Shown one piece after another: positions 11,820-24,125 of a stretch of DNA of 64,000 nt (its first letter is position 1; the number at the start of each line of letters is the position of its first letter). The notes under the pieces are model-generated. The model did no database searches and was not told the origin of the DNA. It saw nothing but the letters and a program-made list of their open reading frames with translations. Source of the stretch: Onchidella celtica (taxonomy: Eukaryota > Mollusca > Gastropoda > Systellommatophora > Onchidiidae); assembly GCA_963931925.1 (NCBI GenBank), contig OZ007576.1, positions 10,313,261-10,377,260 on the forward strand, in the 5' to 3' direction. The translations under genes and the position numbers were made by a program.

Positions 11820-12065
11820 TCATAGCGTGACGTCACAAAAAGTGTTCGCCTTCGCCATTTTGTTTTGTTTGACCTATGGTCGTTGCCAAGTATGAACTAA
11901 CATCCCTTTTGTCATACAGTTCAACGCCAGACATCTTTCGAAACAACCTTGACAAACGTAGTCCTCGATTATTTTTGATAATACTGCTTTGATTTGAGTG
12001 AATTCAACTCAGGATTGTAAACTCCACACCACAATCGTAAACACTTGATCTTCAGATAAAACAAA
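11820..12065 (+). promoter_or_regulatory. Candidate promoter with CRE and YY1-type sites
   Basis: A full palindromic cAMP-response element TGACGTCA lies at about 11828-11835, followed by CGCCATTTTG (YY1-type; on the minus strand this is an ATG in a good context followed by a 12-codon frame). CpG steps are denser than in the surroundings. CRE plus YY1 elements close to a transcription start are a known animal arrangement. Direction is uncertain because both motifs can work either way. The case rests on motifs only. Confidence 0.3.
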
Positions 12066-12115
12066 ATGGCATCCCGAGCTTTGCGGACGACATCCCCAAA
12101 GCCCCATTTTTGTAG
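12066..12115 (+). CDS. Possible short first coding exon
   Basis: An ATG in good context (A at -3, G at +4) opens a 16-codon frame (MASRALRTTSPKPHFC) that reaches an AG|GTATGG splice donor at 12115/12116, leaving two bases for the next exon (phase 2). It lies about 230 bp downstream of the CRE/YY1 block. No family is recognised and no next exon was identified, so this may be chance. Confidence 0.15.
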
Positions 12116-12550
12116 GTATGGGTAACTGTTCGTCTCTGGGATGTACGCCCTCTACTTTCTTCACCAACTCACCCCCAGCTTTGTAACGCTAGACGTCAAC
12201 CAAGTGCCCTGAACTCTGTTGAAGGGACAGTACTAATTTGAAAAGGGAACTACTGTTTGATGATATAGCAAGCAAAATAAGGTAAACAGTTTCGTGGTTG
12301 GCGTTTCATAAATAATAAATTTATGTCACCCACTGATCGCTTTTAATTGGCTTATGTGTAAAACTGCGCAACTCTTTTCCTAAATCAAAATTAAAGTGAA
12401 ATCCTAGCGCTGATAGTATACTCGTATTAAAATCATAATCATTGTACATGGGACTAGACACACACAAACGCACATACACACATACACAAAGAGAGAGGGG
12501 AGAAGAGAGAGAGACAGACTGAGAGAGAAATAAGAGAAAGAGAGGGAAGA

Positions 12551-12640
12551 AAGATAAGATAAGATAAGATAAGATAAATTTTATTCGTCCTTGTACAAGG
12601 AAATTTGTTTTGATCATTGAATACATAACAATACAGTTAC
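12551..12640 (-). mobile_element. LINE or SINE 3' end with (TTATC)n tail (probable)
   Basis: Read on the minus strand, a 12-bp perfect palindrome CCTTGTACAAGG (12589-12600) is followed by AATAAAATT and then five TTATC units (12551-12576). A 3' hairpin followed by a short-unit tail is the hallmark of CR1/L2-type LINE 3' ends and SINEs that share them. The 5' extent is unknown. GA-rich tracts lie on both sides (12490-12550 and 12770-12890). Confidence 0.5.
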
Positions 12641-14344
12641 AGAAGCAGAAAGTATGATACATAGCGCGCACACACACATATATACACACACACTGATAAA
12701 TTAACTAAATTAACAAAATTAACAGTGCACACAATATGCTTCCCTAACTAAAACACATTGGCCTGACACGCAGAGAGAGAAGAGTGAGAGAAGAGAGGGG
12801 GGAGTCTGAGAGAGACAGACAAAGAGGCAAGAGAACATGCACTAGAGAGAGAGAGGCAAAGACAGAGACAGAGAGAGGGAGAGAGCGCAAACAACTTGTT
12901 TTAGTCAGCGAAGAGTGTTTAACAAATACCACAACCAATAACGCTAAAGTACATTGGACGCCAGATTTTAAAATACGCACTGTTTTGTGATACTTTTAAA
13001 TTCTACAGATACAACATTTCCAACACTTATAAAGTCCAGAAACAACGATTTCTCATGCTCCTTTCTGTCCGCACAATGGGTAACTGACCTTACACCAGTT
13101 CTAATAGGCTTGGTCACACAGATGGAAGTTGGCACGACATCTGGGTCAAACAACTACGTATTATTTCTGGAATAACTGTCGTCTACAAGGTCATGAGCTA
13201 TTGCTCGGGCGAAATTCCAACAGAAACAACTTTATATGACACCACTGGCAATTTACACATAATTATTGCTGGGAACTGCAAACATTCATCAAAACATTTC
13301 AGACTCTCTCCCTCCACCTTGTATCTTCTGTCTCTCTGTCTCGTTCTCACTTTCTATTTCTTACTCTCTCTCTCTGTACCTCCGTCCATCCATTCATTCA
13401 CTCGTCTGCCTGTCTGTCTTCTGCCTACCTGCCTGCCTGCCTACCTGTATGTCTGCCTGCCTGAATACCTGTCCAACTCTTCTTGTGGAAAAAGGGACAT
13501 CTTTTGTTAAATGTCTGAAAACTGCCATTTCATTGTCTACTCGCTTTTTATGCACGACCGTACAGTTTGTTCTTAGAGCCAGGCGTGGTATCGATCTGAC
13601 CGCTCCCCCCCCCCCCCCACCTTTTAAATAACATCGCGGGTCACAATAGCTACAATTAAGACTATAATTATAGCGTGTAAGACTTCAAAGTGTCATTATA
13701 CACGAAACAGTATTCAGGCACAGAAATATGTCTCAATTGTAATACAAAATTTTTACATTTCACTAAGTTTAAGGGTGAAATTTTCTACATGCAATAAAAT
13801 AATGTAAAGTAACAATACAGCAGTTCAAACAAAATTCAGCTTTTTAACAAGTTTTGTGCCCTTTTCCCACCGGTACTGAAACTCGGTGACAACTACAATA
13901 TTCCTGCTGGCTTTTTTCCCCACACCACCTATTTACTTGTAAAAGCAGAATCAAAGACACACATTAGAGAGGGTACTGTCAAGTTACCCAGTTACGTCTG
14001 ACAAGTAACCTTTCAACAGAGGCACAAACTGTTTATCTCCCTCATCGTGTCATCCTTTTTTTCTGTAGACTCGTTGAAACATCTGGGCGGATAGATCTTA
14101 GATCTCTTTGAGATGAATCTTGAAACCTTACTGCCCATTGATGCCGGATGTTGAACTGACTTTGTACGGAATAGTTACTTTAATCTATTCGAAAGTGGAG
14201 ATAGGAACAACTGTCGTGAGTTTCAGCCCGTCGGCTAGGACGGACAACCAGGAGACAACCAAACAACAATGTAATTTCAGGGAGTGAGAGAGTGAGGGGT
14301 GGTGAAAGACAGATAAACACAGACATATACAAAGAGAGACGGAA

Positions 14345-14352
<8 letters not shown>
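12641..14352. other. Spacer with simple repeats
   Basis: Contains GA-rich DNA (12770-12890), a CT/CTGCC-rich stretch (13305-13470) and a C-homopolymer near 13605-13618. The rest (13620-14350) is unrecognised AT-rich DNA. No gene is supported. Confidence 0.6.
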
Positions 14353-14424
<72 letters not shown>

Positions 14425-14501
14425 CAGACAGACAGAGAGATTGACTGGCTGACAGACAGACAGACAGACAGACAAACAGGCAGCGACGGATAGTGAGAGA
14501 A

Positions 14502-14566
<65 letters not shown>

Positions 14567-14576
14567 CAGATAGATA
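14353..14576. repeat. Compound (GA)n-(GACA)n-(GATA)n array
   Basis: GA units to about 14432, GACA units near 14450-14475, then about 17 GATA units. Reverse-strand open frames rich in Ser, Leu and Tyr are artefacts. Confidence 0.95.
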
Positions 14577-15583
14577 TGAACATTTAACCAAGCACCAAGA
14601 GCCATAGAACGACTTAAGAAAGGTTCAGAGTGCAAGAAAAACAAAGAGTGAGAACAAAGGAAACTGCACAGGCAACGCAGCAAAGAGAAAATTGAAGAAG
14701 GAAGAAAGAGGAGGTTTATCACTGCAATAACATGTAAGGTAAATGTAACTTTCGCTGGCAGGACAAAGAGCTCTGGAGAGCTGAGAAAACGGAAGGACAA
14801 GGAAAGAGAAAGAAATGGAACAAAAAAGAAAACGAGGTGGATGATTAAGCTGCAGGTAACAAATTACTGTACACACCGAGGATGATGAGGTCACTCCCCT
14901 TCCCTGCCCTCTTCCCCCCCCTCCCCCCCCCCCCCCACATCAACCCACACCCCAACACACACACACAATGGCTGCCAACACTACCACCACCGCCGCCGGC
15001 AGTTTCCTCTGATGACATCAGCTACAGCCGCAACATCAGCATCACCTACAACAGTACTGCGTGACTAGTTCACTTATGTCATAACAGGTCAAGCGAAACA
15101 TTCTAGCAGACAGTGGAAGACAGGTATCATAATGTGCAAATTAATGCCGTACGGTGAGTGCCAGAGTCGTTATTATTTATTTTTTCGAAATTGGTTTGTG
15201 TTAATCATAGGTGGGACTGGCGCTGATCGTTGTAGGGATGGATCAAGATGGTGATAATGACGTGTCAGCCAAAGGTCGACATCGCAGGTTAACGAACAAA
15301 GATAATAGAGACTATCAGTTTTCAGGCAGCATAGATCTCATTATACGACTTGCCCTAGTATTGTAACAGACGACACTTACTTGTGACACCTTTTTCCGCG
15401 GTGTTACTGTTCTGTCATGTGGCGTTATCGTATTCGGGGTAACCTCAAAATTAGGTAACAAAGAAAAAGCCCTGATGTGTGACCGTGTGATGCTCTAAAT
15501 ACGTGAGGGAATGGATGTGTGCGTACGTATGAGGGAGGTAGCCTACATGTATATCGATAGGGTGTTGGAAGATTGTTGTTCTG

Positions 15584-15615
<32 letters not shown>

Positions 15616-16780
15616 CAAAATATCCATAGGAGTAACAAAACAAAAAAAAAAGATATATATATATAACTTATACATTATTAAATATCACCTGCACGGCCAG
15701 ATTTATAGGGGTAAAGGGGGCTGTTGCGCCGAAGCCTCCTGCCAGACCCCCCCCCCCACTTCCCCCCTTCTGCAAAAGTATAATGAAAAAACAACTATTT
15801 TCTTTCATTAATGTTTTTTTTTTTTTTAATCTAGATCTATATTAAAATAAATGTTGCTATAGAACTACCACTAACAATACTAAAGGAGTGTAAAGTCGAC
15901 TGAAAGTGACTTGGAGTGAACACTTCGAAGCAAGACACGAAGCATGAAGCATTCGGTGGTGTATTTTCTTCAGACTTACGGTCATGTATAACTCATTTGA
16001 CCTTCCTCTGTGTATAACTTGTCAGTTCCATATTCATGCTAATAAACGGACTGTGATGTGTAAATTTGGTGATTTGCCATGCATTTTAATTTCTATGTAT
16101 GGGTGGGTGAGGGGGGGGGCATCGAACTTGAACTGCCCCGGGTCCTTAAGATCTAAATCAGGTCCTGATTATCAGAGAGAAAGTCGTCCAGAATTTTTAC
16201 GTTTTAAAACCAGGAACAGACACGAATTTCGTTTTAATGGTATCGAAAGAAAACAACTGTCTGCCTGTCAGAGCCTGAAGCATTCCTTTTCTCACAAGCA
16301 AACTCGCAAGCAGCTCTTTCTTTTGAAATTAGCGTTGGTAACGACAAAAAAGACTGGCCCTCTTTTCCCAGTCTTGGATATTTGTCAAAAAACTAATAAC
16401 TAAACACTGATGAAGTTATGGATGGTGCTCTGAAGAGAAATGGAATATCCTTTTTCAGTTCTTGCCCTCTTAAAGAAAAGGAAGGGGAGGACTGGGTCAG
16501 TAGCTCTGAAGAAAAGAGACGCCGGCATTGCCTGTAGCTGCGTCTATGACTATAGAACTGCGCATGTGGAACTGCAGCGTCCAAAGTAAGGCGAGGCAAA
16601 TCAATGTGTGACTCGCACCTGAGTAGAAATTCATTGTTTTGGTGCAAGAATTGATGTTGAGAAAATACAGTGAACGGAAACAAAGGCCAACGTCCTATTT
16701 AACCCCCAGGTGCCCGAGCACAAATTATTCGAACTTGTGAAACGTACAAAATCGATGTAAAATTTAAGGCTTATGACACA
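14577..16780. other. Unrecognised spacer with simple repeats
   Basis: Holds C-homopolymers (about 14915-14937 and 15747-15758), a (GTT)9 array (15585-15614) and poly-T near 15815. A 139-codon frame at 15984-16403 shows no recognisable motif. Nothing else is identified. Confidence 0.5.
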
Positions 16781-16960
16781 CTGAATCAAGTCTCTGTTTT
16801 GTCTCAGTGTGCCGGGTTGTCTTTCCGCCCGCCGAATCTAGACAGGTTTGACGCACCCGGAACCAGTGACACAAACTTTTCGGTCTCGGCAGTGGGTGAG
16901 GTCCCGTTTAACTCCAAAGTTCACTACATCTCACACTAAAACCCGAGACACAGGATATCG
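16781..16960 (+). repeat. Dispersed repeat family B, copy 1
   Basis: Shares with copies at 18085-18272 and 28801-29180 a common 3' core: GTTTAACTCCA-AGT-CACATCTCA, then about ACTAAAAC. Upstream, GTCTCAGTG, GTCTTTCCG and CAGTGACAC-type blocks also align. All three copies lie on the same strand. No coding frame is present. Confidence 0.65.
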
Positions 16961-17165
16961 AAACAGACCAATTCATCATTTTCCGTCCACCGGCTTGTGC
17001 GCGTACCGTCCATGTCAACAATGCAACAATTCGCACCACACCCCTTCATAGTTGAGCGAAAAAGACTAGTACCACAGAGCTCTATGAGTAGTATTCACCG
17101 AGTTTATACGCGCACACGCTGTGGACATATAGTGAAAGAAGGAATGGTCCGTCTCGGTATTCTGT

Positions 17166-17185
17166 GTCTCGGCTAAAGCCGAGAC
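17166..17185. repeat. Perfect 9-bp hairpin
   Basis: GTCTCGGCT, two bases (AA), then AGCCGAGAC form a perfect stem. It lies just downstream of family B copy 1, which contains GTCTCGG itself. Confidence 0.8.
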
Positions 17186-18084
17186 AAAGTATATTTTACT
17201 CAGTGAGCCACCAGCCTAATGGTCAGACAGATGCAAAACCAACAATATCTCACGAAAAGTATTTGTTGATAAATTAGAAAGTGTTTAAAACTGAGCAATG
17301 GCACTATCTGACATGTTTCAGATAAATCAAGGAACCAGCGCAAGTGGGTTAATGGTTACGTCTGAATTGTTCTTGTCCATGGGTTTTCTGGCAGCGTGGT
17401 CAATGGTTTGTCTCACTTGACGCCACACAACTTGCGCTTTTCAGAAATGTCTGATTTTTTTTTTTTTTTGCCTTTCGTCTTCCATCAGAGATTCCAATAC
17501 AATTTACGTGTAGTTTGAGCACTCATTATATTCTAGTGCCGATTACAAAACATCATGGCCAACATAGCAACTTTGTTTGACATGAGTGGAACAAAGTAAT
17601 AGTACAGGCTGTTTCTTGCTGAGACACTGATCTTGATTTTCAACGGGATTTCCCCAGTGAGCTCAGTAATCCGCAACACGTTTTAACTTCACGAAAACCA
17701 CCGATCAATAGTTGTTAACGAGAGGGAAAATTTTCAGGGGGAATTTTTTGTTACCTTGGGAGGAAAATACCTTGGCCATTAAATAATACGTACTGCTTGT
17801 ATTGGGAAAGTACAAAGCCGTTTTATTTTTCAGTTTAGTAGTAATTTCGTTTTGAACTCATCGCCGTTGCTCAAATTAATCAATACAATTATTGACCCGG
17901 GTTGCCCCACCTGTGTAGCTAGGTCTTTGGAATCGAACCGGAATTGTTATGAGTGTGCAGGTTTGTGCGTACGTGCGTATGAGTGAGTGAGAGAGAGGGA
18001 GAGAGAGAGAAAAAAAAGAGATGGAGAAAGAGGAGAATCACTGCCCCAGATGATGCTGTTTCTGGCTTTAGGCTAGTGGCGCAC
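17186..18084. other. Unrecognised spacer
   Basis: AT-rich DNA with a poly-T near 17457-17469 and an impure GA stretch near 17985-18030. No gene is supported. Confidence 0.5.
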
Positions 18085-18272
18085 TGTGTTACGAGAGTTT
18101 TGTGACTGTTTTGGTTTGACTCAGTGTGTGCGAAGTCTCTCTTTCCGTCAACTGACACAAGACACTTTTGATTGGTCCGAACTAGTGAGACAGGCTCGTT
18201 TCGGTCCTGCCAATGCGACTGGTTCCGTTTAACTCCATAGTCCACATCACATACTAAAACATGAGGCAGTGC
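18085..18272 (+). repeat. Dispersed repeat family B, copy 2
   Basis: Aligns with copy 1 over its length: TTTTGGTTTGACTCAGTGTG near the start, CTTTCCGTC in the middle and GTTTAACTCCATAGTCCACA near the end. It shows the uninterrupted form of the sequence that carries a MITE in copy 3. Confidence 0.65.
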
Positions 18273-19403
18273 AGACTGGTCTCAGTGCAATGTCAGCCTA
18301 ATGCCTTCACTGGCTTTATTCTGGGTCAAGGCCTACAGCAAATGACGTTTTCTTTAGTCAGGACTTAAAAATGACGTAACTTCATCGCTTTGGCCTCGGG
18401 TGTCATGACTTTTCAGTCCTACTCTAGAATTATGTGAATTTTCTCCAAAACATCCTTGAATGACGTCATGTCTTTGTCACGTTCGGCCTGTCTAATGGCG
18501 GGATGCCAGGGATTTGTCTTATCTTGGGATTAACTCCTACTGAGCCATAGGATATTACTTGGCTCTGACAGCTGACACCTCATCTTTTAACAAAGCCCTT
18601 ATCTATAAGATTATCAAGCGTTGGAATGCGCATAACAATCATCCTCAGGACCCCAGCGGGTGCCAGAAAATAGCATAGCAGCGGGGCGACCAGATCTATT
18701 TATCATTATGTTTTTACATAAGCTGTTGTGCAGAATGCACAGCCTATCGATACGTACATGCATTAATATATATTGCGCAACATACAGGAAAAGAAAACAG
18801 AATATTAAAAAAAAATCAAATACATGCACTTGGATCATTAACTCTCTAGTGCAGAGCGTTCAATACACAAAACATGTCACCGTCCTGGCGTCCAAACCTC
18901 TCCTAGCCAACAACTTTATGAAAATCCGATGCGTAGGACCAACGACAAAATTCATGTGCACACAGGGATGGTATTGTTCCTAGATTCGCTGGTTATGACA
19001 TGGCGCTGATGTTGGTTTGATGTAGGGAACCCACCCCTATGGTACTCCTCCCAATCTTATACAAATCTACGTCGGATTGACGCAGGGTATTACGAATTCG
19101 ATGTGGTGTGCACGCAAGTGATATCGAACAATAAGAACGTTTCTCATTCAATACGCCAACAACTTGAAATAATTGCTCCAAAGTTAGCTTAACTCAAACG
19201 ACTCTTGATTGATTACTTACTTTTTTTTTTTTTTGAAGGTACATTGTCAGTGATGATAGAATTACAATACTTTTTTCTTTCGCAACTCTTGTCTAGGATC
19301 TCTTGGTAAACGATCTCCCTCAGTGGTCAGGCAATTCTCTCTCGCACTTAGAATTGAACTTTGACCCAGTGGCCATTTTACACGTACTCTAAGATCACGG
19401 AAC

Positions 19404-19439
19404 ATGGCGTCCTATGGTGGTGACTCGCTAGATCCCGTC
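19404..19439 (+). CDS. Possible short first coding exon
   Basis: AACATGGCG gives an ATG in a strong context. The 12-codon frame (MASYGGDSLDPV) ends at a consensus GTGAGT donor (19440), phase 0. Upstream bases include GGCCATTTTAC and CACGT. The ATG itself sits in a YY1-type motif, which is common at animal promoters. There is no homology and no following exon was found, so confidence is low. Confidence 0.18.
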
Positions 19440-19634
19440 GTGAGTAAAGAAAAAAACAAACGATAGAATCAAGCATAACAAAGCATAGAAGGCGTTGAGC
19501 TGTACAAGCTGCCAAAGGACAGATGACCGGCTAATAACCGACCGAGTTACCAAACATCGCATAATAAAAAATATCCTACCATTTTGTCATTCTTTATTGT
19601 CGAACGCAGTGCCTTTGATCAGTTCAAAGTAAGT

Positions 19635-19844
19635 GGATTCTTCCAAACTGTGGAACTGGAAATGCCGCATCTATTTATGGTCTTGATCCACAAACGTCTT
19701 CTTTTCTCACTCAGTTCCTCTGCTACTTTCCTCCCCGCGTGTATGAATCCCAGGTACAGAAAAAAAGCTATTGCTTTTGTCCGACGTTCGATGCCGACAA
19801 CCAAAGAGAGCACAAAATTTAATGGTAGGCACTGTGAACAGCAT
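19635..19844 (-). pseudogene. THAP zinc-finger domain fragment, frameshifted
   Basis: The minus strand starts at an ATG (19844) and reads KFCALFGC (C-x4-C), then SFFSVP, matching the first half of the THAP DNA-binding fold (C2CH zinc finger with a conserved Phe and Pro). That frame stops after GTE. In the +1 frame the text continues with EELSEKRRRLWIKTINR, the conserved Trp-containing second part. The frames fit if one extra base is present near 19728-19734 (GGGGAGGAAAG). The final C-x2-H of THAP is not found downstream, so either an exon is missing or the domain is truncated. THAP domains occur in cellular transcription regulators and in P-element-type transposases; which of these gave rise to this piece cannot be told. 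CCCGCCATTATTC just upstream resembles a promoter YY1 site. Confidence 0.6.
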
Positions 19845-20022
19845 GTACAAGAATAATGGCGGGCCGAAGTAAACAAAGTAAGCGTCACTGATGGACCGTT
19901 ATGACAGCACGTTGCCCAAGAACTGTATCTAACAATGCTGAATCACCAACCTAATTGCCAAGGATTTGACTCGTCATTAGACTCATGGTGTCGCGATGTG
20001 GGTTACATGGGGATATTTCGAC

Positions 20023-21350
20023 TGACACTCTTTCGAGGTCCGCTCCCACAATCGACGAACACACAAAAATAAATACTTGCACTCTAAAAACTAAATAAAT
20101 CAATTGCTTTCAATTTTAGCAGAACTGTAGGGCAGTTTAATTACAGGAATTAATGTAACAAATATAATTATAAATATAAATATCAATTCAAAGGCAACTG
20201 AATCTAACTAATGAAACTACCGCTTTCTATAAAGACTAACGTATTCAATCTAACTACTTGCAGGTCATATGAGTTATATGGCAAATAGAATCCGCGCACG
20301 TGGCGACGGATATAACAGTTTAAATTCTATTAATTCAATGAGACATGTTATGATATGGACATTTCCTCTAGACACGCCATGGAGAATGCTTGTACAACCA
20401 TGCGTTGTCTGGCGGTAGCTCTGAAACTGTCTTCAAAAGTAAGTAGAACGGTTCACTTTCATCATTACAAATTAGTATGGACTCTCACCATGCGGCTCTC
20501 ACTAGGAGTGAGAGCGCTGGATGTAAACGCTGTGGGTTTATATCAAACCAAGTAGCTTAGGCTCTGGAGCTTTAAATCAGGCTCCTCACAATGGACTGCT
20601 CAACTGCGTCTCTATGTCCCTCATCTGGCTGAGGACTATCGCCGACCACCTCGTAAATGGATTGTCTACATGTGGCCCAGAACTAAGTTCTGTATGGCCT
20701 TAAATACTGGACTGCATCTGCAGCTTACCGTCTAATTCCTGGATTGTGATTGGTGCAACCACTTCTAGCTCAGCTGCCGAACTGAGTTATTTTAAGTAAC
20801 AGCCCTACGCAACGACCTTGGGTCGACATCAAAGGTCGAATCACTCAAGACAATAAAATGTAATTTTATAGCAATAAATTCTTAACATGTTCAAAACCCC
20901 GAGCTTTTACTCTGGATCACGGATTTTCTGTGCGTCAACAGACATCTCAATAACATTTAATTCCTACTCACCCCTTCCCTCTCTACTAAACCTAGTTCAA
21001 AACACGAGATATAAAAAGTGCTCAGTCATGCACACCTACGCTGTCCGTCTATCCTTCCCCACATCTTCTGTCTATCTATTATAAAAAAAACTGTTCAAAA
21101 CAACTTGTTTACGAGACCAAGTTATGCTGGCTCGCACAATAATTACGTTTGTAAAAATTACTCACTGCTCTCTCACAAAAATTTAGTCAGTGGAAACATT
21201 TATGAATTAAATCTGTTCTTGACACATGGCTTTTTCAATCAATAAAATTGGGGTTTCCCCTACATTATCTTTACGTAAACGCGCAATTTCTATGTAACAC
21301 TGAGATTAAAATATCATGGTAACTTTTATGTCAAACGCATACTCTGCTTA
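20023..21350. other. G-poor block, possible degraded LTR-like sequence
   Basis: The plus strand is poor in G over much of this stretch. Its left end (TGACACTC, then ACAATCGACGAACACACAA) loosely resembles the left end of the solo LTR at 56440 (TGTCAC, then ACAATCACGAACAAACAA). No matching right end or target duplication was found. Short open frames here have no recognised motif. Confidence 0.25.
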
Positions 21351-22014
21351 AGGTGCACTGGATGCACTCGCAACTACATGATGTTCCTCCAACCCTTCAT
21401 TTTCAATTTAATCTGATTGGCAACATAGGCTTACTAGTTCGCCTAATTTATCAACAAACATGTGATTATAAATTGAAGACACTGATGCTAAAAGTAATTA
21501 AGTCACATTCTCTGAAATTTGAAACTATTCGGGATGAAGTGTGTTTTATGGATTCCTAAGTCCACTGCCTGAATATTGGAAACAAATAATGTGCCCTAAA
21601 AACCCCGACGTCCTTTTGTAGTAAAAGTACCGAAGTCACACAGATGACTAAGCCAAAAAAAAAAATAATAATAATAATAACCAAAGTCACAAAGGTAAAT
21701 AAACAGCAACAACAATAAAAAAAAGTACCGAAGTCCCAACGATAAGTGAAAGAAGTGACTTGGTCCAGGCAAATAAATCGCATTTGCGATACATCATCGT
21801 GAATATGAAAGCTAAATACTGATAGCTTGGCACATCAAAGATATTGGAATGTGTAGCACTGCTCAGAAAATTCATAAGAAGTCATACGAGATGTTACGGT
21901 AAATTTTAATTTTCAGGATCGATTTTCTTGTAACAGACATTTTGTGACTTAAATATTTTTTGCACTAGGGTCTTCACTTGCATTTTTATGTTTCTCTATT
22001 TATTTGACTATTTT

Positions 22015-22090
22015 ACTTAGTTTTGCATGTTTCAAAAGTTCCAGATAAGGCAATTCATATCTGGATACCACACGGTCAAAGAGATTAAGT
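22015..22090 (+). repeat. Diverged relative of the 6879-7080 MITE
   Basis: Shares GCATGTTTCAAAAGTT and neighbouring GATA and GGTCA spots with 7028-7082. Upstream TTTGCACT and TTTATT stretches also align loosely. Its ends are not preserved. Confidence 0.4.
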
Positions 22091-22349
22091 TTCTGGACAA
22101 CAAGTGGAGAGCTGACTTCTGTGTACAGTAGAGATGCGGCTCACAAGGAATGATTTCAGAAACACAACGTATCATATTAAAACCACATTAGTAGTCCCCA
22201 AAGTGAATCGCTAACTACTTCATACGGCAGCTCACTGTCAGAGCTTAACATAAAACACAGCTTGGATGATCGATAGACTGAGGGACGGCTTTATAACTAG
22301 CTGGGAAATTTATTGGTCTGGAATGTGACAATAATATTAATGATAAGAC

Positions 22350-23095
<746 letters not shown>

Positions 23096-23914
23096 CTGTC
23101 TGTCGTTTGTTTCAGGGCGGTGTACTCGATAGCCAGTAAAATCCCATTCTCGCTGTCCATGCAGCTTCTAGTCCTCTTGTCTTGAAAATTTTTAATATCA
23201 TACGCCCTTCTTCGAGCAAACCTTCCGTACGGCACTTAATCGACTACACCTCACTTCTTAGAATAATTTTTTTATCATCAACAACACAGAATCCTTGCAC
23301 TTCAAAACTTCTCATTCGAGCCTTTCACACTAAGTTTACAATTCTCATGGAAAAGTGTGGAGAGATGAGACTTGGAATCCGATAAATATAGGGGGCTTCA
23401 CTGGCATTAGCATCATTTTCTTGGCAGCACTGGAGCTCCCTAACCTTATTATTTTGAATCTGATGTCTGAACTATTCTATGATGCTTTGACAACAAGAGC
23501 CATGATAGCTCAGTTTCGCATTCATCAAATGATTGTATGCAAGTGTATGATTACACATTCCGGAAACAAAATAAATATATATAAAAACAAGAAAATGGGA
23601 GATGAACATTAGAATGCACCGGTGTGACGCACCATCATCTGCATAACTGGCGGCTCAGGGAATATAACAAATGTTATTTATGAAAGTTCTCATTTCTTGA
23701 TCATAATAATACCCACAGCTTCCTCTTTCTCAAGCTGACCTGTTCTCTCAAAAAGAGGACAAAGGTGGGCCAATTGCTCTCACACAGAGGGGCGTCTGTC
23801 GCAATATGCCATAAACAACAGTTTACACTTTGGTTGATCTTTATCCCATCCGCTTTTTTACAGCTCCTTCCTGTAAATATTTCATAATTCGTCCAATGAA
23901 ACCTGCACCTCCTC

Positions 23915-24125
23915 CCCATGTTGAACTTCTGTTTTGCCATTTTACTCCATATCACCCGCCACCACCCTAAACACTGAGCCCCCCCCCCCCTTTTTCAACT
24001 TCGTTTGCCATTTTATTTCATACCATTTTCTCCCATTCACACCTCAGTGAGAAATGCAACCATCCCAACCCCCATTCACCACTATTCTCAACTTCGATTT
24101 TGCCCATTTTACTTCCATGTCACTG
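23915..24125 (+). repeat. Three-copy short tandem repeat
   Basis: TTTTGCCATTTTACT-like blocks preceded by CAACTTC occur near 23921, 23994 and 24088, with a C-homopolymer (about 23979-23992) between the first two. The copies are diverged. Confidence 0.55.
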
